A stretch of 64,000 bases of DNA from Paraplanobispora takensis (lineage in GTDB: Bacteria; Actinomycetota; Actinomycetes; Streptosporangiales; Streptosporangiaceae), in contig NZ_BOOK01000001.1 of assembly GCF_016863195.1 (NCBI RefSeq), positions 124,001 to 188,000 on the forward strand, read 5' to 3'. Under the pieces are notes generated by a model that did no database searches, had not been told where the DNA came from, and saw nothing but the letters and a program-made list of their open reading frames with translations. Each line of letters starts with the position of its first letter. The first letter of the stretch is position 1. Positions 26,113-33,868 of the stretch are shown here, piece after piece. Position numbers and translations under genes: made by a program.

Positions 26113-26592
26113 ATGGTGATCCCGCAGCTCCGCGCACTGACCGAAAACGCGGACCACGTCGACGTCAAGACCGTCGAGGGCGACGTCTCGCTCAGGGAGT
26201 TCCTGGCCGGCTTCATCTCCTACGAGCCCGGCTGGATGCGCCTGCTCTACCGGATCCGTGCGGGGTTCGTGCGCCTGCTCGGCATGCGCCAGGGCGAGCT
26301 GCCGTCGGCGCGGGGGATCCGTCCCGGGGACATCCCGTTCACGCCCGGCGGCGAGCTGGCCTTCTTCACCGTGACCGAGGCGGAGGAGGACCGGTACTTC
26401 GTGGCGGGGGCCACCGAGTCGCACCTGAGCGCGTGGCTCGCGGTGGTCGCCGAGCCGGGCCGCTTCCGGGTCGTCACCGTCGTGAAGTACCACCGCTGGA
26501 CCGGGCCGGTCTACTTCAACGTGATCCGCCCCTTCCACCACCTGGTGGTCACGCGCATGGCCAGAGCCGGGGTCAGGGGAGTGCCCGCCTGA
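26113..26592 (+). CDS. DUF2867-like protein
   Basis: 159 residues, beginning MVIPQLRALTENADHVDVKTVE. A helical start (LREFLAGFISYEPGWMRLLYRIR) is followed by strands (ELAFFTVTEAEEDRYFVAGAT and FRVVTVVKYHRWTGPVYFNVIRPFHHLVV), where the FHHLVVxxM ending is characteristic of DUF2867 proteins. No catalytic residue stands out. It overlaps functionally with the TetR gene 2 bp upstream. Function unknown. Confidence 0.8.
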   Translation: MVIPQLRALTENADHVDVKTVEGDVSLREFLAGFISYEPGWMRLLYRIRAGFVRLLGMRQGELPSARGIRPGDIPFTPGGELAFFTVTEAEEDRYFVAGATESHLSAWLAVVAEPGRFRVVTVVKYHRWTGPVYFNVIRPFHHLVVTRMARAGVRGVPA

Positions 26593-26599
26593 CGGGCGG

Positions 26600-28093
26600 T
26601 CAGCCGCAGGCGTCGTCGAGGGTGACGGTCTCCTGCGGTGAGGCCGCCGGGCTGCCGGCGGGAACCGGATCCGCCCCCGGCGACTCCCCCGAAGGCGGCT
26701 CCCCCGAAGCCGGCTCCGCTGAAGGCGACTCTTCCGGAGGCGACTCCGCCGAGGGGGAACCCGTCGAGTCCGCGGCCATGTTCCCGCGGGTGACGGTGGC
26801 GGGCCCGGCGGGCTCGTCCCTCAGGGCCGCGGTCACCTTCCGCCGGATCAGGTGATAGTCGGGATCGGCGGTGCTGATCAGCGGCGGGACGAACTGGAGG
26901 CTCTCGATCTTCGCGGTCTTCACCTTGCCGGCCAGGGTGATCAGAGCGGGCAGCAGCTCCCGTGGGATGTCGGTGGAGACCGCGCTCGCGGCGGCCTCGG
27001 CCAGCCGCTCGAAGCTCCTGATCACCGTCACCGGATCGGCCTGCTCGGCGACCGCGTTCATCAGGCACTTCTGGCGGCCCATGCGGACGTAGTCGTCGCT
27101 GTAGGTGCGGGACCTGCCGTACCAGAGCGCCTCCTCGCCCGAGAGCCTGCGCGTGCCCGCCGCGATCAGGCCCTCGTTGTGCCTGCCGTACACGATCGGG
27201 TCGCGTACGGTGACCCGCACCCCGCCCATCGCGTCGATGATCCTGGCGAAGCCCCTCATGTCGACCATCGCGTAGTAGGCGACCTCGATCCCGAGGATGT
27301 CCCCGACCGTCCGCTTCAGCAGCGCGGGACCCCGCCTGCCGTCGGCCGCGCCGGGGACCATCTCGGGGTGGTCCTCGGCGTACTGCCAGACCTCGTTGAG
27401 CAGGCCCGGCGTGCCGGGCGGCTCACCGCCGAAACCGTAGGGGAAGCGATGGCGCGCCGGGCCGGCCGGCAGCGGGACGTGCTCCAGGTTGCGCGGCACG
27501 CCGAACAGCACGGTGGCGCCGGTGCGGGTGTCGACGCTCGCCACGGTCATGCTGTCGGTGCGCACGCCGAACCGGTTGGGCGCCGCGTCCGCGCCGATCA
27601 GCAGGATGCCGAGCCGGTCGCGCCCGCCCCACGGGTCCGCGGTGACGGGGGTGGAGCTGGTGGTGAACATCGAGTTCACCACCTTCTGGGAGATGTAGGC
27701 GAGCCGGGTGGCGTAGGCCACCGGGGCGATCACCAGCACGCACAGCAGCGCGACCGCGACCGCCGACAGACGGCGCGCGGCCCCGGTCAGCGGCCGGGGC
27801 CGGACGAGCTGGTAGGAGCGGATGACCACGACCACGGTGGCGAGGGCGAACGACATCCCCAGCAGCCCGAAGAACCACAACCAACCGGGCTGCACGGCCA
27901 GGGCGGCCAGGAACGGCCCCGCCGTGAGCAGCACGGTGATCCCCGCGGCCACGAACGTCAGGTGGAAGGCCATCAAGAACGCGCCCATCCGGTGACGTCC
28001 CGCCCGCAGGTGCGCCAGCCCCCACAACACGGCCGAACCGAACGTGAACGCCAAACTCACCCCGACGCCGCCGCGGGCCCCCTTACCCGTCAT
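26600..28093 (-). CDS. LCP-family protein with N-terminal membrane bundle
   Basis: 497 residues. Four to five hydrophobic segments in the first 130 residues are followed by an external LytR-CpsA-Psr domain: LGILLIGADAAPNRFGVRTDSMTVASVDTRTGATVLFGVPRNL carries the D and R residues that bind the polyprenyl pyrophosphate, and MRGFARIIDAMGGVRVTV and EALWYGRSRTYSDDYVRMGRQKCLM complete it. The tail is Pro/Ser/Glu repeats (SPSAESPPEESPSAEP). LCP enzymes attach wall teichoic acid or other glycopolymers to peptidoglycan. The multi-helix N-terminus is longer than the single anchor usual for LCP proteins. Confidence 0.9.
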   Translation of the reverse strand: MTGKGARGGVGVSLAFTFGSAVLWGLAHLRAGRHRMGAFLMAFHLTFVAAGITVLLTAGPFLAALAVQPGWLWFFGLLGMSFALATVVVVIRSYQLVRPRPLTGAARRLSAVAVALLCVLVIAPVAYATRLAYISQKVVNSMFTTSSTPVTADPWGGRDRLGILLIGADAAPNRFGVRTDSMTVASVDTRTGATVLFGVPRNLEHVPLPAGPARHRFPYGFGGEPPGTPGLLNEVWQYAEDHPEMVPGAADGRRGPALLKRTVGDILGIEVAYYAMVDMRGFARIIDAMGGVRVTVRDPIVYGRHNEGLIAAGTRRLSGEEALWYGRSRTYSDDYVRMGRQKCLMNAVAEQADPVTVIRSFERLAEAAASAVSTDIPRELLPALITLAGKVKTAKIESLQFVPPLISTADPDYHLIRRKVTAALRDEPAGPATVTRGNMAADSTGSPSAESPPEESPSAEPASGEPPSGESPGADPVPAGSPAASPQETVTLDDACG

Positions 28094-28161
28094 CCGTGGT
28101 ACATCCCCCGGTGCGCCGGCCCCTATGTCACCCGCCGGTGACGAGCTGGGAAAATTCCAGC

Positions 28162-28231
28162 CGATCGCCCGATCGCCCGATCGCCCGACCGCCCGACCGC
28201 CCGACCGCCCGACCGCCCGACCGCCCGACCG
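28162..28231 (+). repeat. 8-bp tandem repeat
   Basis: Three CGATCGCC units followed by five CGACCGCC units and a partial ninth lie in the 162-bp gap between the NAD-epimerase stop (28256) and the LCP start (28093). The register is exact throughout. Likely slippage-prone. Confidence 0.85.
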
Positions 28232-28255
28232 TGCGGCGCGCGGGGGGCGGGAGCC

Positions 28256-29197
28256 TCACCATCCGGCGGCGCCCGCGAACGACGTCGCCTCGGGCCGGTA
28301 GCCGAGGACCTCCCTGGCGGCGGTGATGTCCAGCGTGCGCTCGACGGCCAGGTGACCGGCGGCGTAGCGGGTCAGCCGGGGCGGGGAGGCCCGCCCGAGC
28401 AGCCTGAAGGCCGTCTCGGCCACGGCGGCGGCGGGTTCCGCGAGCCGCAGCGGCAGATAGTACGGCGTGGCGGCGATGTCCCGCTCCTTCAGGATCGCGC
28501 GCAGGGCGTCGTCCAGGACGACCGGTTCGGCGTCGGTCACGTTGAAGACGCCGCGCAGCGGGGCGCCGGTCGCGGGCGCCGAGGCGGCCAGCAGGCAGGC
28601 CCGGACCAGGTTGCCGACCGAGGTCAGGCTGATCCGCTGCCGCCCGTCGCCCACGGCCGGCAGCCTGCCGCCCCTGACCGCGCCCAGCACCCGGGGCAGC
28701 AGCGTGGTGTCCCCCCTGCCGTAGACGGCGTGCGGGCGCAGGATGACCGCCCCTCCCACCGCCCGCGCCGCGGCCCTCTCCGCCGCCGCCTTGGACGCGC
28801 CGTAGGCGTTGACGTAGCGCACGACGGGCGCCTCGTCCTCCGTCGCCATCACGGTCGGCCGGAAGGGGTCGTAGACGCTGGCCGTGCTGACGTGCACGAA
28901 CCGGGCCCCGGCGAACGCCCGCACCGCGTTGCGCGTCCCGGCCGCGTTGGCCGCCCAGATCTCCGCCGGCCGCCCCCAGTCCGTGACGCTGCCCGCGCAG
29001 TGGACCACCGCGTCCACCTCCGGCCGCTCCGGCCACCGTCCGAGGAGATCCCACGACCGGTACGGCGCGCCGCCCACGTGCCCCGGATCCACCTGAGGCC
29101 GCCTGCCGAAGGCGTGCACCTGCCACCCCCGGGCCCGGGCCTCCCGGCACACGGCCCCGCCCACGAACCCCGACGCCCCCGTCACCGCGATCCTCAT
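28256..29197 (-). CDS. NAD-dependent epimerase/3beta-HSD-type reductase (OleD-like)
   Basis: 313 residues. TGASGFVG (6-13) is the extended-SDR dinucleotide motif, VVHCAG and STASVYD the catalytic Ser region, and Y132/K136 in NAYGASK the YxxxK pair. 3beta-HSD/OleD-type enzymes reduce 2-alkyl-3-keto acids to the hydroxy acid. The start overlaps the upstream ligase stop by 4 bp. As the last of five coupled genes it would reduce the keto product of the KAS-III-like enzyme before ligase activation, by analogy with OleD and LstD. The exact substrate is inference. Confidence 0.87.
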   Translation of the reverse strand: MRIAVTGASGFVGGAVCREARARGWQVHAFGRRPQVDPGHVGGAPYRSWDLLGRWPERPEVDAVVHCAGSVTDWGRPAEIWAANAAGTRNAVRAFAGARFVHVSTASVYDPFRPTVMATEDEAPVVRYVNAYGASKAAAERAAARAVGGAVILRPHAVYGRGDTTLLPRVLGAVRGGRLPAVGDGRQRISLTSVGNLVRACLLAASAPATGAPLRGVFNVTDAEPVVLDDALRAILKERDIAATPYYLPLRLAEPAAAVAETAFRLLGRASPPRLTRYAAGHLAVERTLDITAAREVLGYRPEATSFAGAAGW

Positions 29198-30672
29198 CGG
29201 CGGGCCAGCAGGTCGCGCAGGGCGGCGCGGTCGAGTTTGTCGGCGCGGCCGGAACGCGGGAGGGCGTCCAGGCGGACGACGCGGTCGGGCAGGGCCCCGG
29301 CGTCGACGATCTCCGGCAGGGCCTTGGACAGGAGGGTCTCGTCGTAGCCGGAGTCGGGCACGACGGCCAGGACGACCTCCTCGTCCCCGGTGCCGGAGTC
29401 GGCCAGGCCGACGATCGCGGCCTCGGCGATGCCGGGCAGCGCGGTGATCGCGGGCTCGTAGAGACCGGGATAGATGTTGAACCCGTCGCGCAGGATCATG
29501 TCCTTCTTGCGGCCGAGCAGGATCAGGCGCCCGTCGTCGATGCGGACCAGGTCACCGGTGGCGACCTCGCGCAGCGGCTCCTCGCCGAGATAGCGCGGGG
29601 CGACGTGCGGCCCCGAGACGAACAGCTCCCCGTCCTCGGCGACCCGGACGCCCACCCCGGGCAGGGGCGCCCCGAGCAGGTCTCCCTCGGGGCAGTCCAG
29701 TTTCTCCCGGGCCGAGGCGATCGAGATGGGCAGGGCCTCGGTCATCGCGTAGACCGACAGCACCTCGGGACCGGCCTCGACCGCCCGGCGCAGCACCCCC
29801 GCGGGCGCGGGCGCCGACCCCAGCAGCAGGTACCTCAACGTCTCCGGCAACCGCGGAGTCTCGCGGAGCAGGCGGTCCAGCCGTACCGGGACGGCGAACG
29901 CGTGGGTCGCCCTGCGCGCCGCCAATTCCCCGACGGTCGGTCCGCCGCCCGGGAGCGACCAGGCGGCCCCGGCCATCAGCGCGGGCAGCCCGAGCATCAA
30001 CTGGTCGGTGTGCACGACGTCCCCGGGCCCCAGCGGGAACGCGTCCCGGAACAGCTCCAGCCCCGCCGCCAGCGATCCCCGGGTGTGCACCACCCCCCTC
30101 GGGTGGGCGGTGGTCCCCGAGGTGAAGATCACCGCCGCGGGCTGGTCCGCCGAGCTCTCGGGCAGGCCCGCCGGTCGTACGGCTCCGCGCAGGAGGCGGG
30201 ACAGGCGTACGGCGCCGCGGGGGACGCCGGGGAGCCAGGGGCCCGTGTACAGGTGGCGGACGGGCCGGCCGGGCAACGGCCGGCGCAGGTGGGCCAGGAA
30301 CAGGCCGCGGCGGTGGGCCAGGCCCTGCAGCGGGCCGCTCAGGGTGTACAGCAGCGACTCGGACACCACCCACGCCGGCCGGGTGGCGGACATCCGGGCG
30401 GCCAGCACGCCGGGGGCCAGCCCGGGGTCGGCGAGGACGAGCATCCCGCCCGCGGCCACCGAGCCCAGCGCCGTCACGACCGCGTTCACGCCGGGCCGTA
30501 CGGCGAACAGCACCCCGTCGCCCGGCCGCAGGTCGTCCATGGCGGCGCGGACGGCCTCCACCCGGCGGGCCAGCTCGCCGTAGGCGATCTCGCGGCCCCG
30601 GCCGTCGATGATCGCGGTCCGGTCCGGCTCCCGCCCGGCGGTCGCCATGATCCCGGTGATGATGTCGTTCAT
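29194..30672 (-). CDS. Adenylate-forming acyl ligase (OleC/beta-lactone synthetase-like)
   Basis: 492 residues of the ANL superfamily. The P-loop VIFTSGTTAHPRG starts at residue 181, with Arg where Lys is usual. YAMTE (308-312), TGDLVRIDDG, LGRKKDMILRDGFNIYP and the C-terminal catalytic K479 (PRSGRADKLDR) complete the motif set. ANL enzymes in ole and lipstatin clusters activate the beta-hydroxy acid and close a beta-lactone. A plain acyl-CoA ligase is the alternative. The gap to the P450 stop upstream is 31 bp, and there is a 4-bp overlap downstream. Confidence 0.88.
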   Translation of the reverse strand: MNDIITGIMATAGREPDRTAIIDGRGREIAYGELARRVEAVRAAMDDLRPGDGVLFAVRPGVNAVVTALGSVAAGGMLVLADPGLAPGVLAARMSATRPAWVVSESLLYTLSGPLQGLAHRRGLFLAHLRRPLPGRPVRHLYTGPWLPGVPRGAVRLSRLLRGAVRPAGLPESSADQPAAVIFTSGTTAHPRGVVHTRGSLAAGLELFRDAFPLGPGDVVHTDQLMLGLPALMAGAAWSLPGGGPTVGELAARRATHAFAVPVRLDRLLRETPRLPETLRYLLLGSAPAPAGVLRRAVEAGPEVLSVYAMTEALPISIASAREKLDCPEGDLLGAPLPGVGVRVAEDGELFVSGPHVAPRYLGEEPLREVATGDLVRIDDGRLILLGRKKDMILRDGFNIYPGLYEPAITALPGIAEAAIVGLADSGTGDEEVVLAVVPDSGYDETLLSKALPEIVDAGALPDRVVRLDALPRSGRADKLDRAALRDLLARR

Positions 30673-30703
30673 GCGGGAGATCCAATCCGCGAGGGCAGGC
30701 CGG

Positions 30704-31954
30704 TCAGGAGGCGGTGATCCACAGGTGCTCGTAGGTGGGGATCAGTACCCCTCTGGCCGCGCGCCGCCGTACGACCCGCACGCGGTGGGACAGCACCGCG
30801 GACGCCACCGCGCGGATCTCGGCCAGAGCGAGAGGGTAACCGATGCAGAAGTGCGGGCCGGCGCCGAACCACAGGTGGCGCAATTGCGGAGGGTGCGGGC
30901 GGGAGGGGTCGAAAGGGCCGTGGGCGCGGGCGCAGTTGTGGGTGACGATCAGCACCCGGTCACCGGGCCGCGCCACCACACCGCCGGTTCGCTCCACCCC
31001 GCCGATCACCCCGCTGACCGCGGAACCCCCGGCCGCGCAGATCTCGCCGTCGGCGTGGATCCGCACCGGGGCGGCCACCGAGCGCAGCATCAGCGGGGTC
31101 GGGGTGGTGACCCGCATCGCCTCGTCGATCACCCGGTCGAGGTCGTCCACGGTGACGCCGTGGTCGTGGACGAGCGCGACCAGGCGGGGCACGAAGGTGG
31201 CGACCGTCTCGGTCCCGGTGAGGAAGAACGCCCCGGCCGCGCCCCTGGCCTCGGCCGCCGACAGGCCCAGGGAGCGCATCCGGCCCATGACCGTGGACTC
31301 GTCCCCGGCCTCGTACGCGGTCTGCGCGATGTCCCCGATCCGGTCGAGCACCCGCCGGGCGACCGCCACCTGCCGCTCCGACAGCCGCCGGGAGCGCAGG
31401 GAGACCATCGAGACGACCCGCTCCCCCTCGGCGAACAGCTCCCTGGCCCGCTCCTCGGACACCCCGCCCGACTCCAGGCCCAGCCCGATCGTCCGGCAGA
31501 TCACCGCACCGGCCATCAGCCGCATGCTGTCCACCAGATCGACGGTCTCGCCGCGCGCCAGCCGCGCGTCCAGTTCCGCCAGCGGCCCCCGCAGCACCTG
31601 CGCCACCATCGCGGAGACGTAGCCGGGGGTGAACAGCGGCGTCAGCTTCCTGCGCAGCGCCAGGTGCCCGGGTCCCTCCATGTTCAGCAGCACCGACGGC
31701 CCCAGCACCGGCGTCCACAGGTCGCCCGGCGAGCCGGGCCCGTCCTTGCCGAAGCGCTCGTCGGTCAGCACGGCCCGCGCCACGGCGGCGTCGTTGACCA
31801 CCACCCCCAGGCCGGGCACCCGCACCACCGGGCCGAACCGGGCCAGCAGGCGCATCAGCGGATAGGCGAAGGGGTGCGCGGCGAGGTAGAGCCGGGCCTC
31901 GTGGTCCAGCGGACCCCGGCGGGCTCCGGACTGCGGACGGGCGGCGGAGGTCAT
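30704..31954 (-). CDS. Cytochrome P450
   Basis: 416 residues. The heme-thiolate motif is FGAGPHFCIGYPLALAEIR with the cysteine at about 370. EAMR (in IDEAMRVTTPTPLMLRSV) is the ExxR of helix K, GHLALRRKL the helix C segment and FFLTGTETVATF the oxygen-activating helix I. Family length. It overlaps the glycosyltransferase stop by 4 bp (ATGA), so it is coupled. A monooxygenase inside an OleA/C/D-like set is unexpected, and may hydroxylate or desaturate the alkyl chain. Confidence 0.94.
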   Translation of the reverse strand: MTSAARPQSGARRGPLDHEARLYLAAHPFAYPLMRLLARFGPVVRVPGLGVVVNDAAVARAVLTDERFGKDGPGSPGDLWTPVLGPSVLLNMEGPGHLALRRKLTPLFTPGYVSAMVAQVLRGPLAELDARLARGETVDLVDSMRLMAGAVICRTIGLGLESGGVSEERARELFAEGERVVSMVSLRSRRLSERQVAVARRVLDRIGDIAQTAYEAGDESTVMGRMRSLGLSAAEARGAAGAFFLTGTETVATFVPRLVALVHDHGVTVDDLDRVIDEAMRVTTPTPLMLRSVAAPVRIHADGEICAAGGSAVSGVIGGVERTGGVVARPGDRVLIVTHNCARAHGPFDPSRPHPPQLRHLWFGAGPHFCIGYPLALAEIRAVASAVLSHRVRVVRRRAARGVLIPTYEHLWITAS

Positions 31955-32682
31955 CGCACGTCGACCACGTCGGGACGGTAGCGGTGGTCGGCGTACCAGG
32001 CCAGGGTGCCCGCCAGGCCGTAGGCCCGCAGCCGGCGCACGGATCCGAAGACCACCACGTCGCGGCGGGAGCCGTACGCGGAGGTGATCCTCCGGACCCG
32101 GTTGACCAGGGCGCGGTCCTCGTGGACCTCCTCGATGGCGGTCCTGGGGAAGCCGTCCGCGCGCCGGTAGAGGTCGGCGGTGATGGCGAGGTTGCAGCCG
32201 GGCATCATCACGTACGGACCCTTGTACAGCGGGTCCCGGTTGCCCGGCCGGAAGCGGCCGAACGTCGCGGCGACCCGGACCACGAGCGGGATGAACCGCC
32301 GCTCCCAGAACTTCAGCGGGAACTCGTCGGTCCGCGGCCGGAGCCTCCCGCCGACCATCTCCAGCCCGTCGTCGAACGCGCGGCGGATGTTGCGCACCCA
32401 GTCGGCGCGGGGCAGGCAGTCGGCGTCGGTCCTGGCGACGTGCGTGGCGCCGTTGGCGATGGCGTGGCGCACGCCGGTGTCGGAGGCGGCCCCGGTGCCC
32501 TTGAGCGGCTCGGAGATCACCTCCACGCCGTGCCGCCTGACGACCTCGGCGGTGCCGTCGGTGCTCGCGTTGTCCACCACGACCAGGGTGAAGTCCCGGT
32601 CGGTCTGCGCCTCCAGCGCCCGCAGCGTGGCCTCGATGCCCGCCGCCTCGTTGTACGCCGGAACGATCACCCAGAGGTTCAT
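31951..32682 (-). CDS. Family 2 glycosyltransferase
   Basis: 243 residues. GT-A fold: LWVIVPAYNEAAGIEATLRALE, then VVVDNASTDGTAEVVRRHG, and the metal-binding THVARTDADCLP (DxD-like DAD). A late IEEVHEDRAL could provide the catalytic acidic pair. No membrane segment is obvious, so it is likely cytoplasmic or peripheral. The ATG shares a base with the KAS-III stop (TGATG). The donor is unknown. Glycosylation of a hydroxylated lipid or beta-lactone product would fit the P450 next to it, as inference. Confidence 0.88.
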   Translation of the reverse strand: MNLWVIVPAYNEAAGIEATLRALEAQTDRDFTLVVVDNASTDGTAEVVRRHGVEVISEPLKGTGAASDTGVRHAIANGATHVARTDADCLPRADWVRNIRRAFDDGLEMVGGRLRPRTDEFPLKFWERRFIPLVVRVAATFGRFRPGNRDPLYKGPYVMMPGCNLAITADLYRRADGFPRTAIEEVHEDRALVNRVRRITSAYGSRRDVVVFGSVRRLRAYGLAGTLAWYADHRYRPDVVDVR

Positions 32683-33644
32683 CACATCTCCGCCAACATC
32701 ACGCCCATGCTGACCCCGCCGCCCAGGCCGAGCAGCGCCACCCGGTCCCCGGGCCGCCAGCCGCCCAGCGAGAGCTGGAGCGGGAGCGTCGCCGAGGCGC
32801 AGTTGCCGTGCTCGGGCAGGCTGACCACCAGTTTCTCCGCGGGGATGTCCAGCACCTGCGCCAGGAAGTGCAGGTACGGCAGCGCCACCTGGTGCACCGC
32901 CACCACGGCGAAGTCGTCCCAGCTCAGACCGGTGCGCTTGAGGGCGGTGAGGAAGATGTCGGGGCCGATCCGCTCGAAGGCCTCCTTCAGCCGCCGGCCG
33001 TCGCCGCGGAAGTAGGAGTACTCGGGGTCGCGCGGGTGCGCCGAGCCGCCGCCCGGCAGGGTGCCGATCGCCCACGCCGTGGAGTCGGCCGAGAAGTCTC
33101 GGTAGAAGATGCCGCGCTCCTCGTCGGCGGTGACCAGCACGGCCGCCCCGCTGTCCGACAGCGTGTATCCGGCGAAGGAGTCGACGAACTGGGCCCGGTC
33201 CCCGACCTGCCAGCGGATCGCCCGCGAGGGGGTCTCGCCGGAGCAGACGAGCACCCGGCGGTGGGCGCCGGACAGGATCAGCGCCTCGGCCACCTGGATG
33301 CCGTTGAGCATGCTGTTGCAGGCGTTCTTGACGTCGAACACCGGGCACGACAGGCCGAGCTTGGCCGCCACGATGTGCGCGGTGGCCGGCTCGACCATGT
33401 CCTGCGACGCCGAGGCGAAGATCAGCAGGTCGGGGTGGTCCCGGAGGCCGAGCCCGCCTACCGCCTCGACCGCCAGGTCCGACGCCTGCTGGTCGTCGCG
33501 TGCCACGTGCCGCAGGCGGATGCCCGTCATCCGCTCGACGATCCCCCGGTGGGGAACGTACCCCTCGATCCGGCGCTCGACGTCCGTGCTGGTCAGCGTC
33601 CGTTCGGGCAGATACGTCGCGACGCCCGTGATACGGGCCTTCAT
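32682..33644 (-). CDS. 3-oxoacyl-ACP synthase III-like thiolase (OleA-like)
   Basis: 320 residues. The KAS-III/thiolase catalytic triad is C109 (DVKNACNSML), H251 (VAVHQVALPY) and N281 (HGNCASATLP). The start ITGVATYLPERTLTSTDVE is the FabH-type N-terminus, and ALLGLGGGVSMGVML closes the fold. OleA and LstA/B join two acyl-CoAs head to head; FabH joins acetyl-CoA to malonyl-ACP. The neighbours favour the former, but no OleA-specific residue could be confirmed. GAGGGGG precedes the ATG. First gene of the five-gene operon. Confidence 0.88.
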   Translation of the reverse strand: MKARITGVATYLPERTLTSTDVERRIEGYVPHRGIVERMTGIRLRHVARDDQQASDLAVEAVGGLGLRDHPDLLIFASASQDMVEPATAHIVAAKLGLSCPVFDVKNACNSMLNGIQVAEALILSGAHRRVLVCSGETPSRAIRWQVGDRAQFVDSFAGYTLSDSGAAVLVTADEERGIFYRDFSADSTAWAIGTLPGGGSAHPRDPEYSYFRGDGRRLKEAFERIGPDIFLTALKRTGLSWDDFAVVAVHQVALPYLHFLAQVLDIPAEKLVVSLPEHGNCASATLPLQLSLGGWRPGDRVALLGLGGGVSMGVMLAEM

Positions 33645-33686
33645 CGCGCCCCCTCAATCCGGCCAAGTCTCCCGATGCCTGCGCAA

Positions 33687-33692
33687 TGTATA
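33687..33692 (-). promoter_or_regulatory. -10-like TATACA for the KAS-III operon
   Basis: On the minus strand TATACA lies 43 bp upstream of the KAS-III start, in an AT-richer stretch of the gap to the divergent MFS gene. No good -35 lies at 16-18 bp, so an ECF-type or activator-dependent promoter is possible. Confidence 0.35.
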
Positions 33693-33868
33693 GCCATAAG
33701 TGGTGTTTGTCCTAGTCAGCGGGAGCGGCGGGACCGATGGTGCGGAAGTTCTCATCGGTTCAGGAGGGGCATACCCGCCGACGGCGGGCGCGCCACAGCC
33801 GGAGATCGCCGGAGGAGACGCTCTCTCCCCTGGCATGGCCAGCTCTTTACCGGGTAGCCGCTGCCGTC

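Noticed and set aside
28162-28231. CRISPR array
   Set aside because: The units are 8 bp with no spacers; a simple tandem repeat.
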